NCBI GenBank assembly: GCA_023423655.1
Contig: JAFAFE010000006.1
Coordinates: forward strand, 620,001 to 684,000
Length of the DNA stretch: 64,000 bases
Reading direction: 5' to 3'
DNA from: Pseudomonadota bacterium
GTDB taxonomy: Bacteria > Pseudomonadota > Alphaproteobacteria > Sphingomonadales > Sphingomonadaceae
The notes beneath the pieces were generated by a model. The model did not search any database, was not told the origin of the DNA, and saw nothing but the letters and a program-made list of their open reading frames with translations. Both the position numbers and the translations under genes were made by a program. Shown piece after piece: positions 18,390 through 26,365 of the stretch (positions within the stretch are counted from its first letter, which is position 1; each line of letters begins with the position of its first letter).

Positions 18390-19127
18390 CTAGCCGCCCG
18401 GACGTTTGAGGTTGATCGTCGCATAAGTGGACGCCCCCACATTGTCCGGACGACGCTGGGATAGAGGCGGCAGGTTGGCGAGAACCTCCCGGATGGCAGC
18501 ATCCAGCTTGGCGTCACCCGACGAGCTTAAAAGCTGTGCGCCGTTGATGGTGCCGCTTTCGGCGATGCTGATATTGACATTGACCGACCCGTTGGCCGCT
18601 TTGGTGCGCGGGTCACGCTGGAGTGCGCGGCGGACATGGGCTTCAACCGTATTGCGCCAGCCGCCAAGGCCGCCGCCGCCCCGTCCGAAACGCCCGCTGC
18701 CTCCGCCGTAAAGACCACCGCCGCCACCGGCTGCGAGCCGGAAGCTGTCCGAACCGGAATCGGCTGCACGGTCGAGCCCCGCAGGCGCTGCGGTCGGTGT
18801 GGGGGAAGGCTCGGAAGACGCGGCAGGTGCTTCGTCCGGCGTCGGCTGCTCCACCGGCTTATCTTCGATCGGCGTATCTTCCGGCTCGATGATTTCCGGT
18901 TCTTCCTCCATGATTTTTTCTTCAGGCTCGGGCTCGACCGGCGGCGGCGGTTCGACAACGGTGATTTCCTGGATAACCCGCTCGACTTTGACGGGTTGGC
19001 CATCACTATTGCTTATGAACCACCACGCCGCCGCAAGAGCCAACACGGCAAGCAGGACAAAGCCTAGCCCGATAAGCCGGTCATCCACACGCTTGCGCTT
19101 GGGTGTGTCGAAAGCGGACAAAGCCAT
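18390..19127 (-). CDS. TonB-family energy transducer
   Basis: A 245-residue protein with the TonB layout: a short basic cytoplasmic N-terminus (PKRKRVDDR), one transmembrane helix at about 19-40, a Pro/Glu-rich periplasmic spanner (PPPPVEPEPEE and following, about 58-110), a Gly-rich stretch at about 133-155, and a TonB C-terminal domain from about 158 (HVRRALQRDP, SVNVNISIAESGTI, AIREVLANLPPL). TonB proteins couple the inner-membrane proton gradient, via ExbB/ExbD, to outer-membrane proteins. It begins three bases after the exbD stop codon, so it is translated with exbB and exbD. As the operon contains no TonB-dependent receptor, its natural client is probably encoded in the operon, either the TpsB/TpsA pair or the porin-like protein; that is inference. 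Confidence 0.88.
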   Translation of the reverse strand: MALSAFDTPKRKRVDDRLIGLGFVLLAVLALAAAWWFISNSDGQPVKVERVIQEITVVEPPPPVEPEPEEKIMEEEPEIIEPEDTPIEDKPVEQPTPDEAPAASSEPSPTPTAAPAGLDRAADSGSDSFRLAAGGGGGLYGGGSGRFGRGGGGLGGWRNTVEAHVRRALQRDPRTKAANGSVNVNISIAESGTINGAQLLSSSGDAKLDAAIREVLANLPPLSQRRPDNVGASTYATINLKRPGG

Positions 19128-19130
19128 GGG

Positions 19131-19538
19131 TCAGCTCTTCTGCCGTTCGCTCACGAGGCCCAGTTGCGTGATGCCAAGGCTCGCGCAAATGTTGAGCACT
19201 TCCATGATGCGGCCATATTGGCTCACCTGATCGCCCTTGATGACGACCGGAAATTCCGGCGTGACCGCTTTGAAAGCGCGCAGTTGCGATTCCAGTTCGT
19301 CGGTCGTTACTGGAAAGGTATCGAGATAGATCTGGCCATCACTGTCGATCGTAATCGCTTTGGTGGTCGGCTTGGCAAGGCTCACCGAAGAGCTGGCCTT
19401 GGGGACATTGACCTTGATCCCCTGCACCGACGCGGTGGTCATGACGATGAAGATGATGAGCAACACATAAGCAAGATCAAGCATCGGGGTGATATTGATC
19501 TCGTCATAAGGTTTGGGCTGGCTGTGGACCTGCATCAC
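19131..19538 (-). CDS. exbD: ExbD-type biopolymer transport protein
   Basis: A 135-residue ExbD/TolR-family protein. After a short cytoplasmic segment (EINITPMLDLAYVLLIIFI) comes a single membrane helix carrying the conserved aspartate needed for proton use (Asp in PMLD, about residue 20), then a periplasmic domain containing IYLDTFPVTTDELESQL and VVIKGDQVSQYGRIMEVLN. Length is normal for the family. It lies six bases after exbB and three before tonB, forming a tight energising module. The paralogue TolR is an alternative name, but the position beside tonB favours ExbD. Confidence 0.92.
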   Translation of the reverse strand: MMQVHSQPKPYDEINITPMLDLAYVLLIIFIVMTTASVQGIKVNVPKASSSVSLAKPTTKAITIDSDGQIYLDTFPVTTDELESQLRAFKAVTPEFPVVIKGDQVSQYGRIMEVLNICASLGITQLGLVSERQKS

Positions 19539-19544
19539 ATCCTC

Positions 19545-21329
19545 CTATTCAGCAGCGACGGCGTGATGGGTCTGGTAGCGATACGTTTCGAGATATTTCT
19601 TCTCGAGTTCGTCAGAAAATACCTGATTGTCGGTCAGGATATTATTCTGTTGCCCCAGCAGATAGTTATAGCCGAACAGCGCGGGGATCGCGACGGCAAG
19701 CCCGGCCACGGTCGCGAGCAATGCGGCGGCAATACCCGGCGCAATCGCGTTGATGTTGACATCCCCTGCCGCGGCAACGCCCGCAAAGGTAATCATCACC
19801 CCGATGACGGTGCCGAGCAGCCCGAGGAACGGCCCTCCGGAAATCGCGATGGTGAGCAGCACCATGGATTTGCTCAGGCGCTGCATTTCGCGGGCCTGGG
19901 TGGCATCTAGCGCCGACCGGATAGCGGCCACCGATTCCGGCGCGACGGCGGGACGGCCATGACCGCGCGGGGTTTCATCGACGCGGTTGCGCAATTCGCT
20001 CTGGCCGGTTTCAAACAGCTTGGCGAGCGAGGAATCGGGCGCCGTCTGGCCGATATTGGTTTTCACCAACATTTCGGCGTCATTGCGCTTGGCCAGTTCC
20101 TCACGATATTGCGCAAGGAAGGCGCTGTTTGCTTTGGCGGTGCGCCCGAACAACATCCCCTTGGTAATCATCACAAACCAGGAAATCGCCGCCATGACGC
20201 CGAGGATCGCGATGACAATCCAGGCATCGAGCGTCAGCGCGCTGAACAGGATGCCGAAATAATTATGCCCGCCCGACCCGGCGCCTTCGGCTTCGGATGC
20301 GACGCTGGCAAAGTTGGACGAACGTCCCTGTGCGGTTGCTGCGAGCGCAAAAGCCGAGGCAGGCGCGGCTTTGTTGCTCTGGCTGATCTCGTCATAATCG
20401 CCCGCCAGCGCGGCAATGTCGCCCGACGCGCCGATGATGGTTTCCCCGGCAATGGCCGGCAATGCTCCGGCAATGCGCGCAACCGACACGCCATTGACGA
20501 ATAGTTCCGCGCCTTCCGGCCCTGCCGATACGCCGACATGGTTCCACGCGTCGGGGGCGAGCGGGGTTGTCGCGGCTGCTTCGGTCGCACCAAGTTTGAG
20601 GAAAGGCACGCCTGCGCGCACGCCGATCTGAAGCACATCCGCGCCACCGGCGCTCGCCTTGCGGGTATAGATAAGGGCTTGGTCGGCTTGCGCTGCGGCA
20701 GGGCGGACCCAGACCGAAAAGCTGGTGCCCGCGCCTGCTGCCGCTGCCATGCTTTGGCTCGCCGCAACCTGCATCGATCCGCTTTGGTCCAGCTTGGCCG
20801 CACCGGCGATGAGACCGTCGGCAATCGGCTTATATCCCGCCGTTACGATCTGGTTGCGGTTGGCGGTCGCGTCGACCGGCGCATCTTCGTTAAGGTGGAG
20901 GACCAGCGTGCGCGATGCGTCATAAGTCGCATTGGACGCGGCCCCCGGCTTTGCGCCTGCATTGCCATAATAGAGCCAGATTTTCTGTTTCGATGCAGGC
21001 GCGACCGTCGGCACATCGACCCAGACCAGCGCCAGACCGGCGGTAGGGTCGAACTTTTCGATGTGGAAATTGAGCGGTGTCTTGTCATCTTCTGCGACAA
21101 AACGCAGGTCGCTGCCGTCCGCCTTGACCTTTGAAAAGTCGAGGACGCCATTGTGCAGACGGATAAGGACGGGCTGGCGTTGCAAGCCTTCCTTAACCCC
21201 GGCCACGGTTCCGCTATCCAGCGTCGCCGCGCGGCGTTCGGTCCAGCCATCATTCCACCAAGCCGCTGCAGGCGTTGCAACGACCATGGCCAAAGCGGCA
21301 CAAAGAGAAGCTAAAATGGGATGCTTCAC
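19545..21329 (-). CDS. exbB: ExbB/MotA-TolQ proton channel protein with N-terminal DUF2341 and LamG-like regions
   Basis: A 594-residue protein, more than twice the usual ExbB length. A signal peptide ends near AAA|WW at residue 23. Residues ~24-150 match DUF2341 (WWNDGWTERRAA, PVLIRLHN, WLYYGN), and ~160-330 look like a concanavalin/LamG-type sandwich (TSFSVWVRPAAA, WNHVGVSAG, ELFVNGV, DYDEISQ). The ExbB core follows: a first membrane helix at about 360-385 (DAWIVIAILGVMAAISW), then two more in ISGGPFLGLLGTVIGVMITF and APGIAAALLATVAGLAVAIP. The GTG at 21329 was chosen because AGGAGG precedes it. It lies 26 bases after tpsB and six before exbD. A large periplasmic lectin-like head on ExbB could contact cargo, peptidoglycan or the transporter; that is inference. 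Confidence 0.88.
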   Translation of the reverse strand: MKHPILASLCAALAMVVATPAAAWWNDGWTERRAATLDSGTVAGVKEGLQRQPVLIRLHNGVLDFSKVKADGSDLRFVAEDDKTPLNFHIEKFDPTAGLALVWVDVPTVAPASKQKIWLYYGNAGAKPGAASNATYDASRTLVLHLNEDAPVDATANRNQIVTAGYKPIADGLIAGAAKLDQSGSMQVAASQSMAAAAGAGTSFSVWVRPAAAQADQALIYTRKASAGGADVLQIGVRAGVPFLKLGATEAAATTPLAPDAWNHVGVSAGPEGAELFVNGVSVARIAGALPAIAGETIIGASGDIAALAGDYDEISQSNKAAPASAFALAATAQGRSSNFASVASEAEGAGSGGHNYFGILFSALTLDAWIVIAILGVMAAISWFVMITKGMLFGRTAKANSAFLAQYREELAKRNDAEMLVKTNIGQTAPDSSLAKLFETGQSELRNRVDETPRGHGRPAVAPESVAAIRSALDATQAREMQRLSKSMVLLTIAISGGPFLGLLGTVIGVMITFAGVAAAGDVNINAIAPGIAAALLATVAGLAVAIPALFGYNYLLGQQNNILTDNQVFSDELEKKYLETYRYQTHHAVAAE

Positions 21330-21355
21330 TGAACTATTCCTCCTGTTCAAACCGT

Positions 21356-23104
21356 TCAAAATTCCGTCCAGAGACGGAACTGGATGCGAAATTTCCTGTC
21401 GATGTCGAAAGTTGCGCCGCCCTTGTTCAAAAGCGGCGTGGCCATGAGCACGGACGCGTTGAAGCGTTCCAGAAAACGCAGCCGCAACCCGGCGCCCGTG
21501 CTGGCAAGATCAATGCGGGCGGCTTGGGTCGAAAGCGGGTCATAGATACGCAACAGCGCACCATCGGCGAACGCGAACAGGCGCAATTCCTGGTCCTTGC
21601 TGAGCGGAATCAGCGATGGCGTTTCGATTTGGAACTGGCCGGAGACACCGTCATCGCCAAGCTCTTGGCTTTCGAGATAGCCGCGCACGCTTTCAAGCCC
21701 GCCTGCCGAAAATTGCTCGTTGGAGATGAGCGGCATACCCGCAAATTGCGCGTCTATCCGCGCCGAGGCAGACCAGTCCTCCGCAAAGCGATGGCGATAG
21801 GCGGTGTTGAGGCGGATAGCGTGCCAGCTCGCACTCGCATTCCAGCGTTTGTCGCGAAAAGCCCGTTCATCAGCCCCGAACCCGCGAATACCGAAATGCA
21901 GACCGATACCGCCTTCGAAACTATCTTTATCGCCCGCTTCCGATACGGCCCAGGCAAGGCTGAACGGTATATAGGTGATCGGCGTTTTGGCGGTGTCGGA
22001 ACCCAACACCAGATTTTCTTCGAAATCCTTATAGTCGATACCGGCGGTAATCTGGTGCTGGAGAGGACTGGTCCCCTCACCGGTGGTAAAGCTGTAAATG
22101 CCGCGCAGGCCAAAGATATTGCCGCTGCCCAGAACACCGACGCCGCCAATTGCGGCAACGTCGCTTTCCGAATGGACGCCATAGCCGACGATGGTCCACG
22201 GCGTTCCTTGGATCGGCGCGACATAGGAGGCGGAAAGGATCCAGCTTTGCCCCGGATCTTCGGGGGCGAATTGGCCCTGGATACCCACGCTATGCCCGCG
22301 CTGGAAAAGATTGGCATAGCGTGCCGACGCCGCCACGCGGAGCCGCTCGCTGCGCGCACTGTGGCGGTCATTCAGTTCCAGCGAACCATGAACAGAGCTT
22401 TGGTCATCGACCTGAAGAACGACATCAACCGTGCCCGGCGCGTCACCGGCCATCAATGTCGGCGAAATGGTGCGGTCCGGCGAACGGTTAATCGCCGCCA
22501 TTTCCTTCGCAACATCCTGATAGTTGGGAACGCCCCCTTCCTTGAGGCTGGGAACCGCATTTTTGATACGTTCGGGCGAGATATGTTTGGCATCGGCGAC
22601 GCGCAGACGCCCGACCCGCATTTCGATCACATCCAGTTGCACGATACCGCCGCGCACATCCTGATCGGGTATTTCGACCGCAACGGTCTCATAGCCTTTT
22701 TCGCGATAGGCCGCCTGCAGCGCCGCACGCGCATTTTCGACATCGGCAACCGGACGTTGCGGCCCCAAAAACGGCAGGACGGCTTTTTCAACATCCATCA
22801 CCGAAAGCACCGTATTGCCCTCGATCCGGTAATTCAGAATATCGACAAGTTTGGACGGCGATGCTTGGCCCGTCGCACCAGCAGGCGCGGGCGCAGATAT
22901 GTCCGGCGCATCTTCGGCAGGCGGCGCTGGAGGCGCATCGGTGACGGGCGGCACCGCTACGGGCTGACCAGCGACCGAGGCCTGCGCAACGGACGGCAAT
23001 GCCTGTCCGGCGTCCGGCGGGGTGGCAGCCGATTGCTGCGCCTGAACACCGGTCGGCAATAATGCCGCCGCAGAAATGCCCGCAACAAGAATCCGGATAC
23101 GCAA
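21356..23104 (-). CDS. Two-partner-secretion outer-membrane transporter (TpsB, ShlB/FhaC/HecB family)
   Basis: A 582-residue Omp85-superfamily transporter that should move the giant exoprotein across the outer membrane. It has a signal peptide (residues 1-22), a Pro/Ala-rich linker, a first POTRA domain from about 83 (YRIEGNTVLSVMDVEKAVLPFLG ... AYREKGYETVAVEIP), a second POTRA (RVADAKHISPERIKNAVPSL), and a 16-strand-type barrel. The hallmark lid-loop motif VRGY is present in GGLESVRGYLES near residue 467, and the chain ends in a terminal phenylalanine (RLWTEF). The start is TTG at 23104 with AGGGGG five to six bases upstream; no nearby ATG fits. It is the first gene of the operon that ends in the exoprotein, preceded by the A+T-rich gap that probably holds the promoter. 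Confidence 0.92.
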   Translation of the reverse strand: MRIRILVAGISAAALLPTGVQAQQSAATPPDAGQALPSVAQASVAGQPVAVPPVTDAPPAPPAEDAPDISAPAPAGATGQASPSKLVDILNYRIEGNTVLSVMDVEKAVLPFLGPQRPVADVENARAALQAAYREKGYETVAVEIPDQDVRGGIVQLDVIEMRVGRLRVADAKHISPERIKNAVPSLKEGGVPNYQDVAKEMAAINRSPDRTISPTLMAGDAPGTVDVVLQVDDQSSVHGSLELNDRHSARSERLRVAASARYANLFQRGHSVGIQGQFAPEDPGQSWILSASYVAPIQGTPWTIVGYGVHSESDVAAIGGVGVLGSGNIFGLRGIYSFTTGEGTSPLQHQITAGIDYKDFEENLVLGSDTAKTPITYIPFSLAWAVSEAGDKDSFEGGIGLHFGIRGFGADERAFRDKRWNASASWHAIRLNTAYRHRFAEDWSASARIDAQFAGMPLISNEQFSAGGLESVRGYLESQELGDDGVSGQFQIETPSLIPLSKDQELRLFAFADGALLRIYDPLSTQAARIDLASTGAGLRLRFLERFNASVLMATPLLNKGGATFDIDRKFRIQFRLWTEF

Positions 23105-23502
23105 TCGAACCCCCTAAACCTTGAAGGCAAAATATCTTTGCCATTTTCCCTGCGCGTGGATTCTTAAAGTAAACCCCTCAACGCAGCGTCCGAATAGGGA
23201 GATAATATGACTCTAATGTTACATATGATAATTATTTATGAGATTATTATAACTATATAATTAGAGCCAGACTCAAATATCTAGCTATAGTTTTAATATT
23301 TTATTTCGATGAGATTTAAACATAGCGCAGCATCATCCAAATTATATGGATTTTTACTTCATTAATATTGAAGCGGCCTATATTTATATTCTGATGAACG
23401 ATGGCATATGTGGATAACACCACGCTTTGCGTCGTCCTGACGGTAAAGACGATAGGGCGTCCCCAATCCCGTAACGGGTATGGAAAAAAATTTCTCTGGC
23501 GC
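23105..23502. promoter_or_regulatory. A+T-rich control region between fecR and the tps operon
   Basis: This 398-base gap is strikingly richer in A and T than its surroundings (roughly 23200-23400) and holds no credible gene. It includes an inverted pair CTCTAAT (23211-23217) / ATTAGAG (23260-23266) and the word TGTAACATT on the minus strand at 23215-23223, also found upstream of the sigma factor gene. It is the obvious place for the promoter of the tpsB-tpsA operon and for silencing proteins that favour A+T-rich DNA; no transcription start can be fixed by eye. Confidence 0.6.
23215..23223 (-). promoter_or_regulatory. TGTAACATT motif upstream of tpsB (candidate ECF -35 element)
   Basis: The nine-base word occurs about 111 bases upstream of the tpsB start codon on the coding strand. 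An identical word lies about 100 bases upstream of the ECF sigma gene at 25076-25084, in the same orientation. A shared element upstream of a sigma factor and its adjacent operon is what an autoregulated ECF system would show, but the match is short and one copy is in A+T-rich DNA. Confidence 0.35.
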
Positions 23503-24459
23503 TCAACGGGGCGCCAGGAGGATAAGGCCCTTTTGTTGCCGCACCTTATATCCGTAAAGGCCGGCCGCAGCGGCAGCGAACTCGCTATTATTTGTCACCG
23601 CAAAAACGCCGCTCAACCGCTGCTCTCCCATGGCTGGGTCGGCAAGGGCCAATTTGGTGTGGCTATACCGGTTCATTTCCCGGATCGCCGCGTGAAGCGG
23701 GACATTGTCGAACACCACTTCGCCGGAGCGCCAAGCCAGTTGCGAATCAAGGTCGGGCCGGTCCACCAGCGGCGCCCGTGCATCGACCAGCCTGATGCGC
23801 TCGCCCGGCACAAGATGCCGCACCGTTGTCGGCTTACCGTCCCGTCCGGCGACCACACCGCCTTCAATCAGCGACACTTCGAATTTGCCGCGGTCAATCC
23901 GCACCGCAAAGCGGGTGCCGGTTGCGCGCACATAATCCTCCCCGAAACGGACAATGAAGGGGCGGCTGTTATCATGCGCGACATCGAACAAGGCTTCGCC
24001 CCGTTTGATTTCGATGACCCGTGCCTCACGGGTGAATTCGGGTTTGATGAAGGTGTCGGTATTGAGCGCGACATGCGATCCGTCGTCCAACGTGACGGCA
24101 AGCTGTTCGCCCACGGCGGTTTCATACCCGCTTGAAGGCCACAGATAAAAAACACTCCCGACGCACAGGAAAAGCGCAACGCTGGCCGCCAAAGCCATTT
24201 TGAACCAATTATCATTGGCCGGAATTTTAGTCTCGATTTCAAGCGGAGAAGCCGGTTCTGCTGCGGCAACCAATGCGAGGTCATCCCACATCATGCGTGC
24301 TTCGGCATAAAATCCGGCATGGGCCATATCTTCGGCCAGCCATTGATCGAGTTCGGGGAAGGATTGCGCCTCCATCCCCTCCGCCTGCTCGCGCAGCATC
24401 AACGCAAGGGCATGGTCGCGCGCCGCCGCCAAAGGGTCGGATATGCTGTTTGCCATCAT
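23503..24459 (-). CDS. FecR-family anti-sigma factor / signal transducer
   Basis: About 318 residues with the complete FecR plan: an N-terminal cytoplasmic DUF4880-like anti-sigma region (ARDHALALMLREQAEG, ELDQWLAEDMAHAGFY), one membrane helix at about 86-106 (FKMALAASVALFLCVGSVFY), the FecR domain (VALNTDTFIKPEF, IEIKRGEALFDVAHDNSRPF, VRATGTRFAVR), and a C-terminal STN-like region (RLSGVFAVTNNSEFAAAAAGLYGY). In FecR systems that terminal part contacts the STN domain of an outer-membrane transducer. The ATG at 24459 has AAGGG at good spacing; the GTG at 24465, which overlaps the sigma stop codon, is possible. It is translationally linked to the sigma gene and lies directly upstream of the tps operon, with no TonB-dependent receptor nearby. 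Confidence 0.9.
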   Translation of the reverse strand: MMANSISDPLAAARDHALALMLREQAEGMEAQSFPELDQWLAEDMAHAGFYAEARMMWDDLALVAAAEPASPLEIETKIPANDNWFKMALAASVALFLCVGSVFYLWPSSGYETAVGEQLAVTLDDGSHVALNTDTFIKPEFTREARVIEIKRGEALFDVAHDNSRPFIVRFGEDYVRATGTRFAVRIDRGKFEVSLIEGGVVAGRDGKPTTVRHLVPGERIRLVDARAPLVDRPDLDSQLAWRSGEVVFDNVPLHAAIREMNRYSHTKLALADPAMGEQRLSGVFAVTNNSEFAAAAAGLYGYKVRQQKGLILLAPR

Positions 24460-24461
24460 GC

Positions 24462-24977
24462 TCACCCTTCGGACGCAGCCTTATGCGCCCGGTCGATCAA
24501 CTGCTTCAATCCTTTGGCCAACCTCTTTTCCACCGTACTCAAACTCACGCCATGCCGTTTTGCAACCTCCGCCAGCTTGATGCCCTCGATCCTATGGTCG
24601 CGAATGATGGCAGCCGTTAACGGATCGAGCGCGGCAAAGGCGGCCTCTATGAGTTTCAGACGTTGCCGCCCCATCAAAACCGCATCAGGGAGCGGATTTT
24701 TATCGACAATGTCATAATCTTCGACCGGAATCGGCGAAATCCGGTTGCGTCTGCGCGCGCGCGTATAGTCTATCGCAAGATTGACCACGATGCGGCGGAG
24801 CATCCCTTCGGGATTCTCCACGCTATTATTGACCGCATAACGCTGGAATTTTCCGAAGGCGTCCTGCACCAGATCGGGCGCGTCTTGCGCGGCAACGCCA
24901 GTGCGGACAGCAAGGCCGGTCAGCCTTGTCGTCAATGCCTTCGCCCCTTCCGCATCCAGCGCATCTATCCACGTCAT
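24462..24977 (-). CDS. ECF RNA polymerase sigma factor (FecI-like)
   Basis: About 171 residues with the two-domain ECF layout: region 2 with DLVQDAFGKFQRYA and LRRIVVNLAIDYTRARRR, and region 4 with AAFAALDPLTAAIIRDHRIEG, then a helix-turn-helix (LAEVAKRHGVSLSTVEKRLAKGLKQL). ECF factors redirect RNA polymerase to a small set of promoters and are held by their FecR-type partner until a surface signal arrives. Its stop lies just before the FecR start. The ATG at 24977 is preferred; a TTG at 24998 would add seven residues. By position it should control the tpsB-tpsA operon and possibly itself; that is inference. Confidence 0.9.
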   Translation of the reverse strand: MTWIDALDAEGAKALTTRLTGLAVRTGVAAQDAPDLVQDAFGKFQRYAVNNSVENPEGMLRRIVVNLAIDYTRARRRNRISPIPVEDYDIVDKNPLPDAVLMGRQRLKLIEAAFAALDPLTAAIIRDHRIEGIKLAEVAKRHGVSLSTVEKRLAKGLKQLIDRAHKAASEG

Positions 24978-25075
24978 GATCGTCCGGTTCCAATCCAAGC
25001 CCGGTCGTGCCGCTATCGCCGTCCTTCTCCCGCGAAGGGACAGCCCGATAGTCTAGAAAAAGCTCCATAATCACA

Positions 25076-25084
25076 AATGTTACA
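25076..25084 (-). promoter_or_regulatory. TGTAACATT motif upstream of the ECF sigma gene
   Basis: Identical nine-base word to the one upstream of tpsB, oriented toward the sigma gene and about 100 bases before its start codon. It is a candidate recognition element for autoregulation. The shorter word TGTAACAT also occurs at 41651-41658 upstream of the NfrB-like gene, so it may not be specific. Confidence 0.3.
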
Positions 25085-25131
25085 ATTTGACGGAAAAAAG
25101 CGGGTGCGGCCATTTTCCGGTCAGGGTTTTT

Positions 25132-25539
25132 CTAATCCAGCCGCACCTTGCCGCGCCCTTGTTTGACGCTGGCGCGGCTTTTCTTGGCGTCGACGCGGCG
25201 GGCCTTGGCGGCTTTGCTGGGTTTGGTTTTGATGCGCGGGGGATCGCGTTCAAAGCTTTGTGCGATAAGGGCGGTCACCCGCGCCCGCGCATCATTGCGG
25301 TTCGCTTCCTGTGTGCGGAAACGGCGCGCTGTGATGACCAGATCGCCCTCGTTGTTGAGCCTGCTTCCCGCCAATTGTTTAAGCTTGCGGAACGCATGGA
25401 GCGGCAGGCCGAGCGCATAAATATTGATGCGCAACTGGACGGCGGTGGCGACCTTGTTGACATTCTGCCCGCCCGGTCCGGACGCGGCGATAAAGCGTTC
25501 CTCGATCATATCTTCGGGCAGGATATAAGGGTCAGCCAT
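25132..25539 (-). CDS. arfB: Alternative ribosome-rescue factor / peptidyl-tRNA hydrolase ArfB
   Basis: A 135-residue class I release-factor-like protein. The catalytic GGQ motif is at residues 23-25 (AASGPGGQNVNKV), and the C-terminus is a basic tail (KTKPSKAAKARRVDAKKSR) that in this family enters the mRNA channel of stalled ribosomes. ArfB releases nascent chains from ribosomes stuck without a stop codon. The frame is open further upstream, but the ATG at 25539 fits the family's usual N-terminus and overlaps the end of the pseudouridine synthase gene by eight bases, so the two are translationally coupled. Confidence 0.9.
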   Translation of the reverse strand: MADPYILPEDMIEERFIAASGPGGQNVNKVATAVQLRINIYALGLPLHAFRKLKQLAGSRLNNEGDLVITARRFRTQEANRNDARARVTALIAQSFERDPPRIKTKPSKAAKARRVDAKKSRASVKQGRGKVRLD

Positions 25540-26263
25540 CCGCCACTGGCCGTTGGTGCGCGCGCGGATCGACATAGGGATCGGGCGTATCGGGGCCGGG
25601 CGTGTCGGGATCGGCAAAGCCTGCCGCGATGAAGCGGTCCGGCAAAGGCGCGCGCGCGGCGACCGGCGGCTTGCCCGCGCGCATCACCGACAAAAAGCTT
25701 GAATGGAGCAGCATCGGTGTAGCCCCGGTACCGGAACCGCCATAGACCCTGTCGCCGACAATCGGCAGGCCAAGGCCATAAAGCGCATGGGCGCGAATCT
25801 GGTGGGTGCGTCCGGTTTCAGGGCGGAAGCGGACGAGCGCGCGGCCCTCCTGCACGGCCAGCACGTCCCAATCGGTGCGCGCCGCCTTGCCGCGTGCATC
25901 GACGACCATGCGCCAACCTTCCTCCTTGGTCGATATTTTGAACAAGGGGCTGTCGATGCTGCCCTCCATGCCGTCCGGCACGCCCTCCAGCACCGCGATA
26001 TATTCTTTGCCCACCTGTCGCTGCTCGAACGCTTGGGCAAAGCGTTTCAGCGCCTTGGGGTTGCGCGCGAGCAACAGGCAACCCGACGTATCGCGGTCGA
26101 GCCGATGCACAGGTTCGGGCCAACGCTGGAAACCGAAGGTCAGGCTGGCAAGATAATTTTCAAGGCTGAGCCCGCCCTGTTTAGGCCGCGTAACCGCCAA
26201 TCCTGCGGGCTTATCAAGGATAATCGCTTCGGCGTCGATAAAGAGGATGCGCTGGTCAAGCAT
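25532..26263 (-). CDS. RluA-family pseudouridine synthase
   Basis: A 243-residue enzyme that isomerises uridine in RNA (23S rRNA or tRNA). The catalytic aspartate is in HRLDRDTSG (Asp56), preceded by a KPAGLAVTRP segment and followed by RFRPETGRTHQIRAH and IVGDRVYG, all typical of RluA-type enzymes. No S4 domain is present, so it belongs to the short RluA/TruC-like group, and the exact target base cannot be read from the sequence. The ATG at 26263 was chosen because the longer upstream frame is not family-like. It overlaps arfB by eight bases, linking two translation-related functions. Confidence 0.9.
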   Translation of the reverse strand: MLDQRILFIDAEAIILDKPAGLAVTRPKQGGLSLENYLASLTFGFQRWPEPVHRLDRDTSGCLLLARNPKALKRFAQAFEQRQVGKEYIAVLEGVPDGMEGSIDSPLFKISTKEEGWRMVVDARGKAARTDWDVLAVQEGRALVRFRPETGRTHQIRAHALYGLGLPIVGDRVYGGSGTGATPMLLHSSFLSVMRAGKPPVAARAPLPDRFIAAGFADPDTPGPDTPDPYVDPRAHQRPVADG

Positions 26264-26365
26264 AGCGCCGCCGCCATGCCAGCTACACCGCATCAGGGGA
26301 AGCGAAAAGAGTTGGCGGGAGCGGTGCGGCTCGCGTAAAGATGGCCACATAGGGGTCGAGGACGA

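Noticed and set aside
21275..23062. 595-codon open frame on the plus strand
   Set aside because: Antisense to tpsB, whose POTRA domains and VRGY motif are clear.
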